The notes under the pieces: model-generated | Database searches by the model: none | Seen by the model: the letters and a program-made list of their open reading frames with translations, nothing else | What the model was told of the DNA's origin: nothing | Translations under genes and position numbers: made by a program | In this document: positions 7,840-15,922 of the stretch, piece by piece | How the letters are laid out: every line of letters starts with the position of its first letter | How positions within the stretch are numbered: the first letter of the stretch is position 1 | Assembly (NCBI RefSeq): GCF_026672275.1 | Contig: NZ_JANQCD010000021.1 | Coordinates: 1-64,000, forward strand | Source: Marinifilum sp. D737 | GTDB lineage: Bacteria; Bacteroidota; Bacteroidia; Bacteroidales; Marinifilaceae | Direction: 5' to 3' | DNA: 64,000 nt

Positions 7840-8790
7840 CTATACTTCTCCTACAAGTCCTCTACCTACTTTCTTAACTTTTCCATTTTCTTTTAACTCT
7901 TTAACTAACTTATCAAGTATACCATTAATAAAGTTGCTTGAGTTTGAAGTACTATAAAATTTTGCAATTTCAAGATACTCATTAAAGCTTACCTTTACGG
8001 GAACATTCGGAAATTCCTTCAATTCGGTAAGAGCTAATTCCATTATAAGAATATCCATAAAAGCAATTCGCTCCAAATCCCAGTTCTTGGTATTTTTCTG
8101 AATCATCTCAACGTGCTCGGTATGATTCACAACAGCTTTTCGGAACAATGTTTTCACATAATCTTCATCTTCATCATCCTTAAACAAAGACATAATGGAA
8201 GTATGCTGATCATCATTCTCGTTAAATCCTTTAATGGTTTTAATCACCATGCTAATGATAAACTCAATTTCATCATTCCAATAAATACTTTTTTCTTCCA
8301 TTAAAGAATAAAAGTCTTCATCTGCTGCAACTAAAGTCAAGAAGAATTTCTCTACAAACTTTTTATCATCTTGATAAGAATTCTTCTCAGCATTCATATA
8401 ATTAATATACAAATCTGATTTCACCAACTTATCAAATAACATTCGAATGTAATCTTCCTGATCCATCCAATTAATCGTATTCGATTCAGCATAGCTATTC
8501 AACTGAATATTTTCTGCCAATTGCCTAATTACTTTATTGTCTATGAATCTGGTGTTAGGATTAAGATCCTCTTGGGTAGGGATAATCTTAGCTTTCGCAG
8601 TTTCAATCTTTTTTTCTGAAACAAAAGCTAGCTCTACAATCAGCAGAAGCAAATAATGGTACAAATCGTAAGCTTTTCCAATGCTGAAAAACAATTCTTT
8701 TTCAGCTTTTGCAATTGTGCGATCCTGGTTTTTATAGTACGCATACAGCAATTGCAATACTTTCACTCGAAGTAATCTTCTACTAATCAT
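7840..8790 (-). CDS. nusB: Transcription antitermination factor NusB, long Bacteroidota form
   Basis: 316 aa, ATG 8790; about twice the length of E. coli NusB. The N-terminus MISRRLLRVKVLQLLYAYY carries the RNA-binding arginine patch. Residues about 215-300 (YVKTLFRKAVVNHTEHVEMIQKNTKNWDLERIAFMDILIMELALTEL...VKVSFNEYLEIAKFYSTSNSSNFINGILDKL) are the conserved NusB helical core. The middle ~190 residues are the extension seen in this phylum. NusB binds boxA with NusE to promote rRNA antitermination. A good promoter sits at 8829-8858. Confidence 0.9.
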   Translation of the reverse strand: MISRRLLRVKVLQLLYAYYKNQDRTIAKAEKELFFSIGKAYDLYHYLLLLIVELAFVSEKKIETAKAKIIPTQEDLNPNTRFIDNKVIRQLAENIQLNSYAESNTINWMDQEDYIRMLFDKLVKSDLYINYMNAEKNSYQDDKKFVEKFFLTLVAADEDFYSLMEEKSIYWNDEIEFIISMVIKTIKGFNENDDQHTSIMSLFKDDEDEDYVKTLFRKAVVNHTEHVEMIQKNTKNWDLERIAFMDILIMELALTELKEFPNVPVKVSFNEYLEIAKFYSTSNSSNFINGILDKLVKELKENGKVKKVGRGLVGEV

Positions 8791-8828
8791 ATCCTTAAAG
8801 AACTTTTACAAAATTGTTATTGTGGCTG

Positions 8829-8858
8829 CAAAATTAGACTTTTTTTATAACTCAACAA
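8829..8858 (-). promoter_or_regulatory. Promoter of nusB
   Basis: Read on the minus strand, TAATTTTG (8836-8829) fits TAnnTTTG. A TTG at 8858-8856 lies 19 nt upstream, the usual Bacteroidota spacing. The -7 box is about 39 nt from the ATG. Confidence 0.6.
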
Positions 8859-9076
8859 GTATTTTTAAAAAAAACACTAAAAAGAATTAAAGATCAGACT
8901 ACCCTACACTTTACATATAACAAAATCCTGTAAGTCAATCAAAGCCAATTGAAAAGGTTTGCATACTGAATTTAAATTACTTTTTTACGATAATAAATTA
9001 CTAACACATAGCAATTAGTACGTAGATTTTTTTATTTTTGAAGACAATAAACAGAATAAATTAAAATTTATTTGAA

Positions 9077-9472
9077 ATGGAAGGTTACGACAATAAAGAT
9101 GGGTATAGAAAAAAGAATCGCGATGAAATTTTTTCGAATGCGGTTAGGGCTGGAAAAAGGACATACTTCTTTGATGTAAAAGCAACAAGGAAAGACGACT
9201 ATTATCTTACGATTACAGAAAGTAAAAAGCGCTACGACAAGGAAGGAAACTATACCTTCGAGAAACACAAAGTATTTTTATACAAAGAAGATTTTGACAA
9301 ATTTTCCGAAGGCTTATTGGAAGCTTTGGATTTTATCAGATCATCGAATAAGGAAACCAATGAAGTAGAAGAACTGTTCGTAACCGAAGAACAAAATACA
9401 AACTCAGAACTAATTGAAGGATTAGAAGCGGAGGCCTATTCAAACGTTGAATTTGAAGATTTATCGGAATAA
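9077..9472 (+). CDS. PUR-alpha-like DNA/RNA-binding protein (DUF3276)
   Basis: 131 aa, ATG 9077. The core about 15-92 (EIFSNAVRAGKRTYFFDVKATRKDDYYLTITESKKRYD...HKVFLYKEDFDKFSEGLLEALDFI) is the single PUR repeat of the bacterial PUR-alpha family. Characterised members such as Borrelia BpuR bind single-stranded nucleic acid and act as regulators. The C-terminal ~35 residues are acidic and unstructured. A -7-like box TATTTTTG is at 9033-9040, with no clear -33. A terminator at 9492 makes the gene monocistronic. Confidence 0.85.
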   Translation: MEGYDNKDGYRKKNRDEIFSNAVRAGKRTYFFDVKATRKDDYYLTITESKKRYDKEGNYTFEKHKVFLYKEDFDKFSEGLLEALDFIRSSNKETNEVEELFVTEEQNTNSELIEGLEAEAYSNVEFEDLSE

Positions 9473-9491
9473 ATATCATTTTATAAAACTT

Positions 9492-9520
9492 AAAGCTGCT
9501 TTTAACGAGCAGCTTTTTTT
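9492..9520 (+). terminator. Intrinsic terminator of the PUR-alpha gene
   Basis: AAAGCTGCT (9492-9500) and AGCAGCTTT (9508-9516) pair perfectly around 7 nt, followed by a T-run to 9520. Confidence 0.88.
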
Positions 9521-9560
9521 GTTTCTTGCACACTAGTATCAAAAAATAACGCAAAACTGT

Positions 9561-9568
9561 TACATTTG
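9561..9568 (+). promoter_or_regulatory. -7 box TACATTTG, likely feoAB promoter
   Basis: TACATTTG matches TAnnTTTG, but no TTG stands at the expected distance upstream. If used, it gives feoAB a 5' leader of about 215 nt containing three stem-loops. Confidence 0.35.
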
Positions 9569-9630
9569 CATTGGGCATATTTTTATTAAGTCCAAATATA
9601 TCGCCAAACACTTTTAAAAGAGTAAGCAAA

Positions 9631-9760
9631 AATCCCTATTAATAGGGATTGTAATTATTGAATTTTTCCTATACGTTTGACCAACTTTAGGAAGAACAGT
9701 GATGCTCAGTGTAAAAACACCATCACCTAATGAATGCTAAATTACCTGAAGAATCAGGCA
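9631..9760 (+). promoter_or_regulatory. Structured leader upstream of feoAB
   Basis: Three foldable elements lie in the 318-bp gap before feoB. (1) A perfect 20-bp palindrome AATCCCTATTAATAGGGATT at 9631-9650. (2) A bulged hairpin 9687-9730, in which TTAG, GTGATG and GTGT pair in order with ACAC, CATCAC and CTAA around an AAAA loop. (3) CCTGA-AGAA-TCAGG at 9745-9758. The palindrome could be a repressor operator; the set could instead be a cis-acting RNA. It fits no riboswitch class recognised here. Confidence 0.45.
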
Positions 9761-9790
9761 ACAATACACAACAAGGAAATTTAAAAACGA

Positions 9791-12295
9791 ATGAAGCTAT
9801 CTGAGTTAACAGATAATCAAGAAGGAATAATTACCAAAGTTTTAGGACATGGTGCATTTCGAAAGAGAATTACCGAAATGGGCTTTGTTAAGGGGAAAAA
9901 AGTTACTGTTATCAAAAATGCTCCTTTAAAAGATCCTGTAGAGTATGAAATTATGGGGTATGAAGTTTCTTTGCGAAGAAGCGAAGCTGCACTAATAGAA
10001 GTAATCACCCAAACAGAAGCGAATCGCATTAAATTATCCGATTTTGAAGGAACCATTAGTGATGAAATCCTGAAAACTTCAGCAAAGGAAAAAGGAAAAA
10101 AAATAAATGTAGCTCTTGTTGGAAACCCTAACGCCGGAAAAACAACATTATTCAACTATGCATCTGGTTCTAAAGAGCACGTAGGAAACTATAGTGGTGT
10201 CACCGTTGACTCCAAACAAGCTCAAGTAAAGCAAAATGGATATCAGTTTGATGTAACAGATCTACCAGGAACTTATTCTCTAACTGCTTACACTCCTGAA
10301 GAATTATTCGTTAGAAAGTACATCATGAATGAAAGTCCTGATGTTGTTATCAACGTTGTGGATGCTTCAAACTTAGAGAGAAATCTTTACCTGACAACTC
10401 AACTTATCGACATGGATATTAAGGTGATATTAGCTTTAAACATGTATGATGAACTGGAAAAAAAAGGGGCAACTTTCAACTATAAAGAACTTTCAAAAAT
10501 GTTGGGAATTCCTATTGTTCCAACTGTTAGCTCAAAAGGTAAAGGTGTAAAAGAATTATTCGACAAGGCGATTGAAGTTTATGAGGACAAAGATCCAATC
10601 GTTCGACACATTCATATCAATTACGGTAAAATTGTAGAAAGTGCAATTTCCAAAATACAAAGCGTAATCAAGAAAGATCGAAAACTATCATCTAGCATGT
10701 CGCCCAGATATCTATCGATAAAGCTTTTGGAAGATGATGAGAGTGCTCGTCATATTATTCACGAAAGCGATCTTCATTTTGAGATAAAATCGGTAGCAAA
10801 AGAACAAATTGCAAAGATTGAAAAAGAGTTTAGTGAAGTCTGCGAAACGGTTATAACAGATGCCAAATATGGTTTTATCGATGGTGCTTTAAAAGAAACC
10901 TACAAGGAAAGTCCTATTAAGAGAAGGAGAAATACCACATTGATTGACACATTTATCACTCATAAATTATTTGGTTTTCCAATCTTCTTAAGCTTTATGT
11001 TTTTAACATTCTATGCTACATTCAATTTGGGAGAATACCCAATGAGTTGGATAGAAATTGGCGTAGAGGGTTTAAGCAATCTAATTGATAATTTAATGGC
11101 AGAAGGTCCATTAAAAGATCTACTTATTGATGGAATTATTGGAGGTGTTGGTGGAGTAATTGTATTTCTCCCTAACATTCTTATCCTATTCTTCTTTATT
11201 TCATTTATGGAGGATACGGGTTATATGGCACGTGCTGCTTTCATCATGGATAAATTGATGCACAAAATAGGCCTACATGGAAAGTCATTTATTCCTTTGG
11301 TTATGGGATTTGGATGTAATGTACCTGCAATGATGGCTACCAGAACACTGGAAAACAGAAGCGACAGGATACTTACCATGATGATTATTCCATTCATGTC
11401 GTGTAGTGCTCGACTGCCTGTGTACATTCTAATCATTGGAACTTTTTTCCCTGACAACGCCAGTGTAATGCTTTTTGGCATATACATGCTTGGCATTGTA
11501 TTAGCAGTTTTGTTTGCCAAGATTTTTAAAGCCAGCTTTTTTAAATCAAAAGATGCGCCATTTGTAATGGAATTGCCTCCATATCGAATACCAACTCTAA
11601 AAGCAACCACAAGGCACATGTGGAGCAAAGGAGTACAGTATTTAAAGAAAATGGGTGGTGTTATTTTGGTTGCCTCTGTAATAATATGGGCTTTGGGGTA
11701 TTTCCCATTAGACGTAGATTACTCTAAGGATTATAATAGCTTAATAGCACAAAACGAAGCCAGCACTAAAGAAAAACTAATAAATGCAAATGAAGCTGAT
11801 AAAGGTTTAATTCAAGAACAAAGCGATGCTGAAATAGCTATTCTACGCAATGATATGCTTGAAGAAAAGCAGGAAAATTCATACATCGGCAGAATTGGAC
11901 ATTTTGTTGCTCCTGCAATGCACCCTTTGGGTTTCGACTGGAAAATGTCGGTAAGTATGCTTACAGGTATTGCAGCAAAAGAAGTAGTTGTTAGCACAAT
12001 GGGTGTCTTATATCAGGAAGGAGAAGGTAGCGATGAATCGAGCGAAAGCTTGAGAAGCAAATTAAGAGAACAGGAATTCACAGGGAGTCACAGAACAGGT
12101 GAAAAGGTATTTAGCGCCTTAACTGCCTTATCATTCTTGATTTTTACTTTGATTTATTTTCCTTGTGTAGCTGTAGTTGCAGCATTAGTTAAAGAAGCAA
12201 ATTGGAAGTGGGCTGCATTTGTTGTATTTTATACAACCGGACTTGCATGGCTGGTTTCATTCATTGTATACCAGGTAGGAAACTTAATAATTTAA
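9791..12295 (+). CDS. feoB: Ferrous iron transporter, fused FeoA-FeoB
   Basis: 834 aa, ATG 9791. Residues 1-75 are a FeoA SH3-like domain (MKLSELTDNQEGIITKVLGHGAFRKRITEMGFVKGKKV...). A GTPase domain follows with G1 GNPNAGKT (about 112-119), G3 DLPGTYS and G4 NMYD. After the helical spacer come the FeoB membrane helices with the conserved GFGCNVPAMMATRTLENRSDR gate region and a second Gate repeat (SMLTGIAAKEVVVSTMGVLYQ). It imports Fe2+ across the inner membrane. The FeoA fusion is usual in Bacteroidota. The next gene starts 3 nt later, forming one operon. Confidence 0.95.
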   Translation: MKLSELTDNQEGIITKVLGHGAFRKRITEMGFVKGKKVTVIKNAPLKDPVEYEIMGYEVSLRRSEAALIEVITQTEANRIKLSDFEGTISDEILKTSAKEKGKKINVALVGNPNAGKTTLFNYASGSKEHVGNYSGVTVDSKQAQVKQNGYQFDVTDLPGTYSLTAYTPEELFVRKYIMNESPDVVINVVDASNLERNLYLTTQLIDMDIKVILALNMYDELEKKGATFNYKELSKMLGIPIVPTVSSKGKGVKELFDKAIEVYEDKDPIVRHIHINYGKIVESAISKIQSVIKKDRKLSSSMSPRYLSIKLLEDDESARHIIHESDLHFEIKSVAKEQIAKIEKEFSEVCETVITDAKYGFIDGALKETYKESPIKRRRNTTLIDTFITHKLFGFPIFLSFMFLTFYATFNLGEYPMSWIEIGVEGLSNLIDNLMAEGPLKDLLIDGIIGGVGGVIVFLPNILILFFFISFMEDTGYMARAAFIMDKLMHKIGLHGKSFIPLVMGFGCNVPAMMATRTLENRSDRILTMMIIPFMSCSARLPVYILIIGTFFPDNASVMLFGIYMLGIVLAVLFAKIFKASFFKSKDAPFVMELPPYRIPTLKATTRHMWSKGVQYLKKMGGVILVASVIIWALGYFPLDVDYSKDYNSLIAQNEASTKEKLINANEADKGLIQEQSDAEIAILRNDMLEEKQENSYIGRIGHFVAPAMHPLGFDWKMSVSMLTGIAAKEVVVSTMGVLYQEGEGSDESSESLRSKLREQEFTGSHRTGEKVFSALTALSFLIFTLIYFPCVAVVAALVKEANWKWAAFVVFYTTGLAWLVSFIVYQVGNLII

Positions 12296-12298
12296 ATC

Positions 12299-12508
12299 AT
12301 GAGCATACAACTTGCACTTACATACCTAATTATCATTTATGCAGTTGGATATACATTCTACCACCTGTTTAAATTGATAAAAAATCAAAAAGAATCTGCT
12401 TGTGGTGGCGGATGCAGTGGATGTGATTTTAAGAATGAACTTAAAAGCAAGGGGATTCATACAATTTCAATTGACAAGAACAATAAATTTACATATCTTA
12501 AAAACTAA
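12299..12508 (+). CDS. FeoB-associated Cys-rich membrane protein
   Basis: 69 aa. One membrane helix (about residues 4-24) is followed by CGGGCSGCDFKNELKSK. Small proteins of this type, with a glycine/cysteine cluster after a helix, commonly follow feoB (FeoC-like position) in Bacteroidota and Firmicutes. The cysteines may bind iron or sense its redox state (inference). Translationally close-coupled to feoB, 3 nt apart. Confidence 0.82.
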   Translation: MSIQLALTYLIIIYAVGYTFYHLFKLIKNQKESACGGGCSGCDFKNELKSKGIHTISIDKNNKFTYLKN

Positions 12509-12574
12509 CTAACTCTCAAGCTTCTGTATGCAAGCATTTTAAGATGTACAATACAATCATAACTACAACAAAAA

Positions 12575-12602
12575 AAAAGGGATAACAATTGTTATCCCTT
12601 TT
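12575..12602. terminator. Bidirectional terminator between feoB operon and otc
   Basis: A perfect palindrome whose arms begin AAAAGGGATAACAA and end in the complement (centre 12588/12589). It has A-runs before and T-runs after, so it can stop both the plus-strand feoB transcript and the minus-strand otc transcript. Confidence 0.85.
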
Positions 12603-12627
12603 CATTTATCTTATGCCTTAAGCTTAA

Positions 12628-13629
12628 TTATGCTCCTAAAGTAGCAACCATTACAGCTTTAATAGTATGAAGACGGTTTTCAGCTTCATCAAATACGATA
12701 GATGCCGGAGATTCGAATACTTCTTCAGTTACTTCGATTCCATCTAAACCAAACTTCTGGAAAACTTCTTCACCCACCTTAGTTTCTCTGTTGTGATAAG
12801 CAGGAAGGCAGTGCATAAATTTACACTTATCGTTACCTGTCATAGCCATAGTCTCTTTGTTCACCTGGAAAGGTTTCAACATATCGATTCTTTCTTTCCA
12901 TACCTCATCTGGCTCACCCATTGATACCCAAACATCAGTATAAAGGAAATCACAACCTTTAACACCTTCTTCAGTGTTATCAGTAACAGTTACCTTAGCA
13001 CCTGTTTCTTTAGCAATTTCAAGACACTGAGCTACCAATTCTTCTTCTGGTTGAAGATTCTTAGGACCAACGATTCTTACATCCATACCCATTTTAGCAG
13101 CACCTACCATTAATGAGTTAGCCATGTTGTTTCTAGCATCACCTAAGTAAGCAAAAGAAACTTGGTGTAATGGCTTATCGCAGTGCTCCATCATAGTAAG
13201 GAAGTCAGCCAAAATTTGAGTTGGGTGGAATTCGTCAGTTAAACCATTCCATACTGGTACACCAGCGTGCTTAGCCAACTCTTCAACCACAGTCTGACCA
13301 AAACCACGGTACTCAATACCATCATACATACGACCTAGTACGCGTGCAGTATCAGCCATAGATTCCTTAACACCAATCTGAGATCCTGAAGGTCCCAAAT
13401 AAGTTACGTGAGCTCCCTGATCGTAAGCAGCTGTTTCAAAAGCACAACGCGTACGAGTAGAAGACTTCTCGAAAATTAAAGCGATGTTCTTACCCTTAAG
13501 AGTTTGAACTTCGTTACCAGCATATTTAGCTCTTTTTAAATCTCTTGCAAGATCTAACATGTACTGAATTTCTTTTGGAGAAAAATCCAAAAGCTTCAAA
13601 AAACTTCTGTTTCTAAGATTGAAAGCCAT
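12628..13629 (-). CDS. argF/arcB: Ornithine carbamoyltransferase
   Basis: 333 aa, ATG 13629. It interconverts carbamoyl phosphate + ornithine and citrulline + phosphate. The carbamoyl-phosphate motif STRTRC is near residue 56, [11 protein letters not shown] near 135, and the ornithine-site HCLPAYH near 270. Length and sequence resemble the catabolic arcB-type enzymes as much as the biosynthetic ArgF of other bacteria. Carbamate kinase lies directly upstream, which favours citrulline breakdown to ATP, but no arginine deiminase gene is present here. Many Bacteroidota make arginine with an N-succinyl-ornithine enzyme; this one keeps standard OTC motifs. Confidence 0.88.
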   Translation of the reverse strand: MAFNLRNRSFLKLLDFSPKEIQYMLDLARDLKRAKYAGNEVQTLKGKNIALIFEKSSTRTRCAFETAAYDQGAHVTYLGPSGSQIGVKESMADTARVLGRMYDGIEYRGFGQTVVEELAKHAGVPVWNGLTDEFHPTQILADFLTMMEHCDKPLHQVSFAYLGDARNNMANSLMVGAAKMGMDVRIVGPKNLQPEEELVAQCLEIAKETGAKVTVTDNTEEGVKGCDFLYTDVWVSMGEPDEVWKERIDMLKPFQVNKETMAMTGNDKCKFMHCLPAYHNRETKVGEEVFQKFGLDGIEVTEEVFESPASIVFDEAENRLHTIKAVMVATLGA

Positions 13630-13663
13630 TGTTATAATTTTAATAGGATAAACAAATATTTGT

Positions 13664-13693
13664 CAAAAATAGAGTCTTGTGCCAACATAACAA
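13664..13693 (-). promoter_or_regulatory. Promoter of the ornithine carbamoyltransferase gene
   Basis: Minus-strand TATTTTTG (13671-13664) fits TAnnTTTG, with TTG at 13693-13691 exactly 19 nt upstream. It lies inside the arcC-otc intergenic gap and overlaps the hairpin at 13673-13710. Confidence 0.55.
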
Positions 13694-13710
13694 AACGAAG
13701 ACACAAGATT
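13673..13710 (-). terminator. Hairpin after carbamate kinase gene
   Basis: AGTCTTGTG (13673-13681) and CACAAGATT (13702-13710) pair with one G-U. On the minus strand they are followed by CTATTTTTG, which has a T-run. Probably a partial terminator of the carbamate kinase transcript; the otc -33 box falls in its loop. Confidence 0.5.
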
Positions 13711-13721
13711 CTTATTTAATT

Positions 13722-14678
13722 TTAGTTTTCGTATTCCATAGTAATTTTACTACCATACTTTCTGTCCTCAAGTTTAGTAGCTTCGGTAATTACCGATTTC
13801 TTACCACCATTCTGAACAAACTCCAGACATGCTCTAATTTTTGGAGCCATACTACCCTCAGCAAATTGACCATCTTTCATCAATTCCATAGTATCTTTAT
13901 AGTCCAGGAATTCCAAAATCTCTTCGTTTGGCTGCTTAAAGTTCTTGTAAATGTATGGCACATCAGTTAAGATATAGAATTCATCAGCTTTAATTCTTGC
14001 ACCAATTAAGGCAGAAGCTAAATCTTTGTCGATAACACCTTCCACTGGACAAATCTGACCTTCAGCATCCTCGTATACAGGAACACCACCACCACCAACA
14101 GTGATAACAATATTTCCTTCACGAGCCAATTTTGAAACGATTTCTTCGTTCATTACTCGCATTGGTCTTGGCGAAGGAACTACTCTTCTCCAACCACCAT
14201 CTGCTTTTACCTCTTCTTTAAAAATCCATCCTTTATCAGCAGCCAATGCATCAGCTTCTTCTTTAGTATAAATTTTACCTACACGTTTTGTTGGATTTTC
14301 AAATGCAGGATCATCCTTATCTACTACCACTTGAGTAACTAAAGTAATAACATCTTTTTTGATGCCATGTTTCTTTAGAATATTTCTCAAGTTACGTTCA
14401 ATCATGTAACCAATACCACCCTGAGAATCGGCAACATCAATATCCAATGGCATTTGAGGAATATTATACATTTGCTCACCTGCATCATTTCTCATCAAAA
14501 TGTTTCCAACCTGTGGACCATTACCATGAGCTAATACAATATCATATCCTTCCTTAATAAGGAAAATCAAATTTTCAAGAGTGTCTGTTGTATTTGCATT
14601 TTGCTCTTCAACAGTACCTTTCTGGTTGCCTCGAAGCAACGCATTACCTCCTAAGGCTACAACTGCTAATTTATTCAT
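13722..14678 (-). CDS. arcC: Carbamate kinase
   Basis: 318 aa, ATG 14678. Carbamoyl phosphate + ADP gives ATP + carbamate (ammonia + CO2), the energy-yielding end of citrulline/arginine catabolism. Family motifs: VVALGGNALL at the start, AHGNGPQVGNIL near 50, VITVGGGGVPVY near 208 and the C-terminal GSMAPKIRACLEFVQNGG. Full length. Upstream lies a clear promoter at 14713-14741; downstream is ornithine carbamoyltransferase on the same strand, 92 nt away. Confidence 0.93.
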   Translation of the reverse strand: MNKLAVVALGGNALLRGNQKGTVEEQNANTTDTLENLIFLIKEGYDIVLAHGNGPQVGNILMRNDAGEQMYNIPQMPLDIDVADSQGGIGYMIERNLRNILKKHGIKKDVITLVTQVVVDKDDPAFENPTKRVGKIYTKEEADALAADKGWIFKEEVKADGGWRRVVPSPRPMRVMNEEIVSKLAREGNIVITVGGGGVPVYEDAEGQICPVEGVIDKDLASALIGARIKADEFYILTDVPYIYKNFKQPNEEILEFLDYKDTMELMKDGQFAEGSMAPKIRACLEFVQNGGKKSVITEATKLEDRKYGSKITMEYEN

Positions 14679-14712
14679 TACTTTTCGCTTTATGTTTTTC
14701 TTGTTAGTTTTG

Positions 14713-14741
14713 CAAAACTAAAAAAATAAATTACAAAACAA
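14713..14741 (-). promoter_or_regulatory. Promoter of arcC
   Basis: Minus-strand TAGTTTTG (14720-14713) as -7 box, and TTG at 14741-14739 with an 18-nt spacer. The box is 35 nt from the ATG. Confidence 0.55.
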
Positions 14742-15114
14742 GAAATTTTGCATTTTTTTGAAAACTTTTTCACACACTGTTTTTCAACACATTACAGAGT
14801 TTTATTTTTTACTGTTCAGTAGTTATTCTTGTAAAATAATGAAATTCAAAGCAAACTGAAAACTTCATATCACTCGTTTGCACAGACTAAATTAAACAAT
14901 GCTGTTATGTTTATATTTTTTAATTTTGTATTCAAATCAATTATATTCATATTATCAGCATATTTAAAAACCAAAAACCAAATTAATCGTAGAAACTTTA
15001 GATTCTTTGAGAAAGAAGATTAGTTTTAACATTTATTCTAGTATGTTTTTATACATTTAAGGAGTATTTTAAAAGATAATATACCTAACTAATTTACCAA
15101 CTAACTCGAAATTT
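14742..15114. other. AT-rich intergenic region, no gene
   Basis: About 370 bp without a coding frame, between divergent arcC and the lipoprotein gene at 15115. A possible plus-strand -7 box TAATTTTG is at 14921-14928 without a recognisable -33 element. No repeats or hairpins of note. Confidence 0.5.
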
Positions 15115-15795
15115 ATGAGGCTACCCATTTTCCTTTTTTTAATTGCAGTCATCTTAAGTTCTTGCAAGAATAAATCAGAAAATAAGATCAATGCCGACGA
15201 AGGACTTATTGTTTACGATGTTAGTTATTACGCCTCAGAGAAAGAAAATCCTATTGTAGCACTTCTGCCAAACAAAGTGGAATTAAGGTTCAAACAAAAT
15301 AACATCAGTTTAACTTCTGAAGGATACCTTGGTTTTTTCAGTACAAAGTTTATTTCGAATTTCGATTGTGATAAAAGCCATATTCTCCTAAAAGTACTAA
15401 ACAACAAGTTCAACTATGAATTTCCGAAAGGTGAGATTGCTTTTATCTACAACCAACTATCTCCCAGAAAAATAAAATACTTAGATGAAAGTAAAATAAT
15501 AGCGGGGTACAAATGTAAAGTTGCCCAGCTTTTTTTTGAAGATGAGACAATAAATTTTATTAAGGTTGCGTATACAGAAGAAATTGGTCTTGCAAATCCA
15601 AACAGAAACACACCATTAAATGAAATTGAAGGAGTTCTTATGGAGTTTGAAACTACAATGAATAAAATAAGAACAAAATTTACTGCAAAAAGTGTAAGCT
15701 TAGAAAAAATAGCTCCAGATGAATTTACAGTTCCTGCAGACTATGTTCTTTCTGATAAGGCAACTTTGAAGAAATATATTTTAGGTTTCAACTAG
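15115..15795 (+). CDS. Lipoprotein, DUF4412-like
   Basis: 226 aa, ATG 15115. Signal peptide with lipobox LSSC (Cys about residue 18). The mature part starts LIVYDVSYYASEKENPIVALLPNKVELRFKQNN, a pattern seen in DUF4412-type periplasmic proteins (assignment by resemblance, moderate). It has only three further cysteines and no catalytic motif. Function unknown. It precedes ftsK by 127 nt on the same strand, but co-transcription is uncertain. Confidence 0.65.
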   Translation: MRLPIFLFLIAVILSSCKNKSENKINADEGLIVYDVSYYASEKENPIVALLPNKVELRFKQNNISLTSEGYLGFFSTKFISNFDCDKSHILLKVLNNKFNYEFPKGEIAFIYNQLSPRKIKYLDESKIIAGYKCKVAQLFFEDETINFIKVAYTEEIGLANPNRNTPLNEIEGVLMEFETTMNKIRTKFTAKSVSLEKIAPDEFTVPADYVLSDKATLKKYILGFN

Positions 15796-15922
15796 TTAAA
15801 GATTTTAGGCAAAAATTAATCTTCTGTACACTGGTAAAACTGTGGATTTCCAAGCCATTTTTATTACTTTTACATAAATTTCGCAACAGCGTGACATCAG
15901 CAACACACTGAAAAATAATCGA

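Noticed and set aside
9631-9650. Fur box upstream of feoAB
   Set aside because: The palindrome AATCCCTATTAATAGGGATT shares only AT content with the Fur consensus; kept as an unidentified operator or stem.
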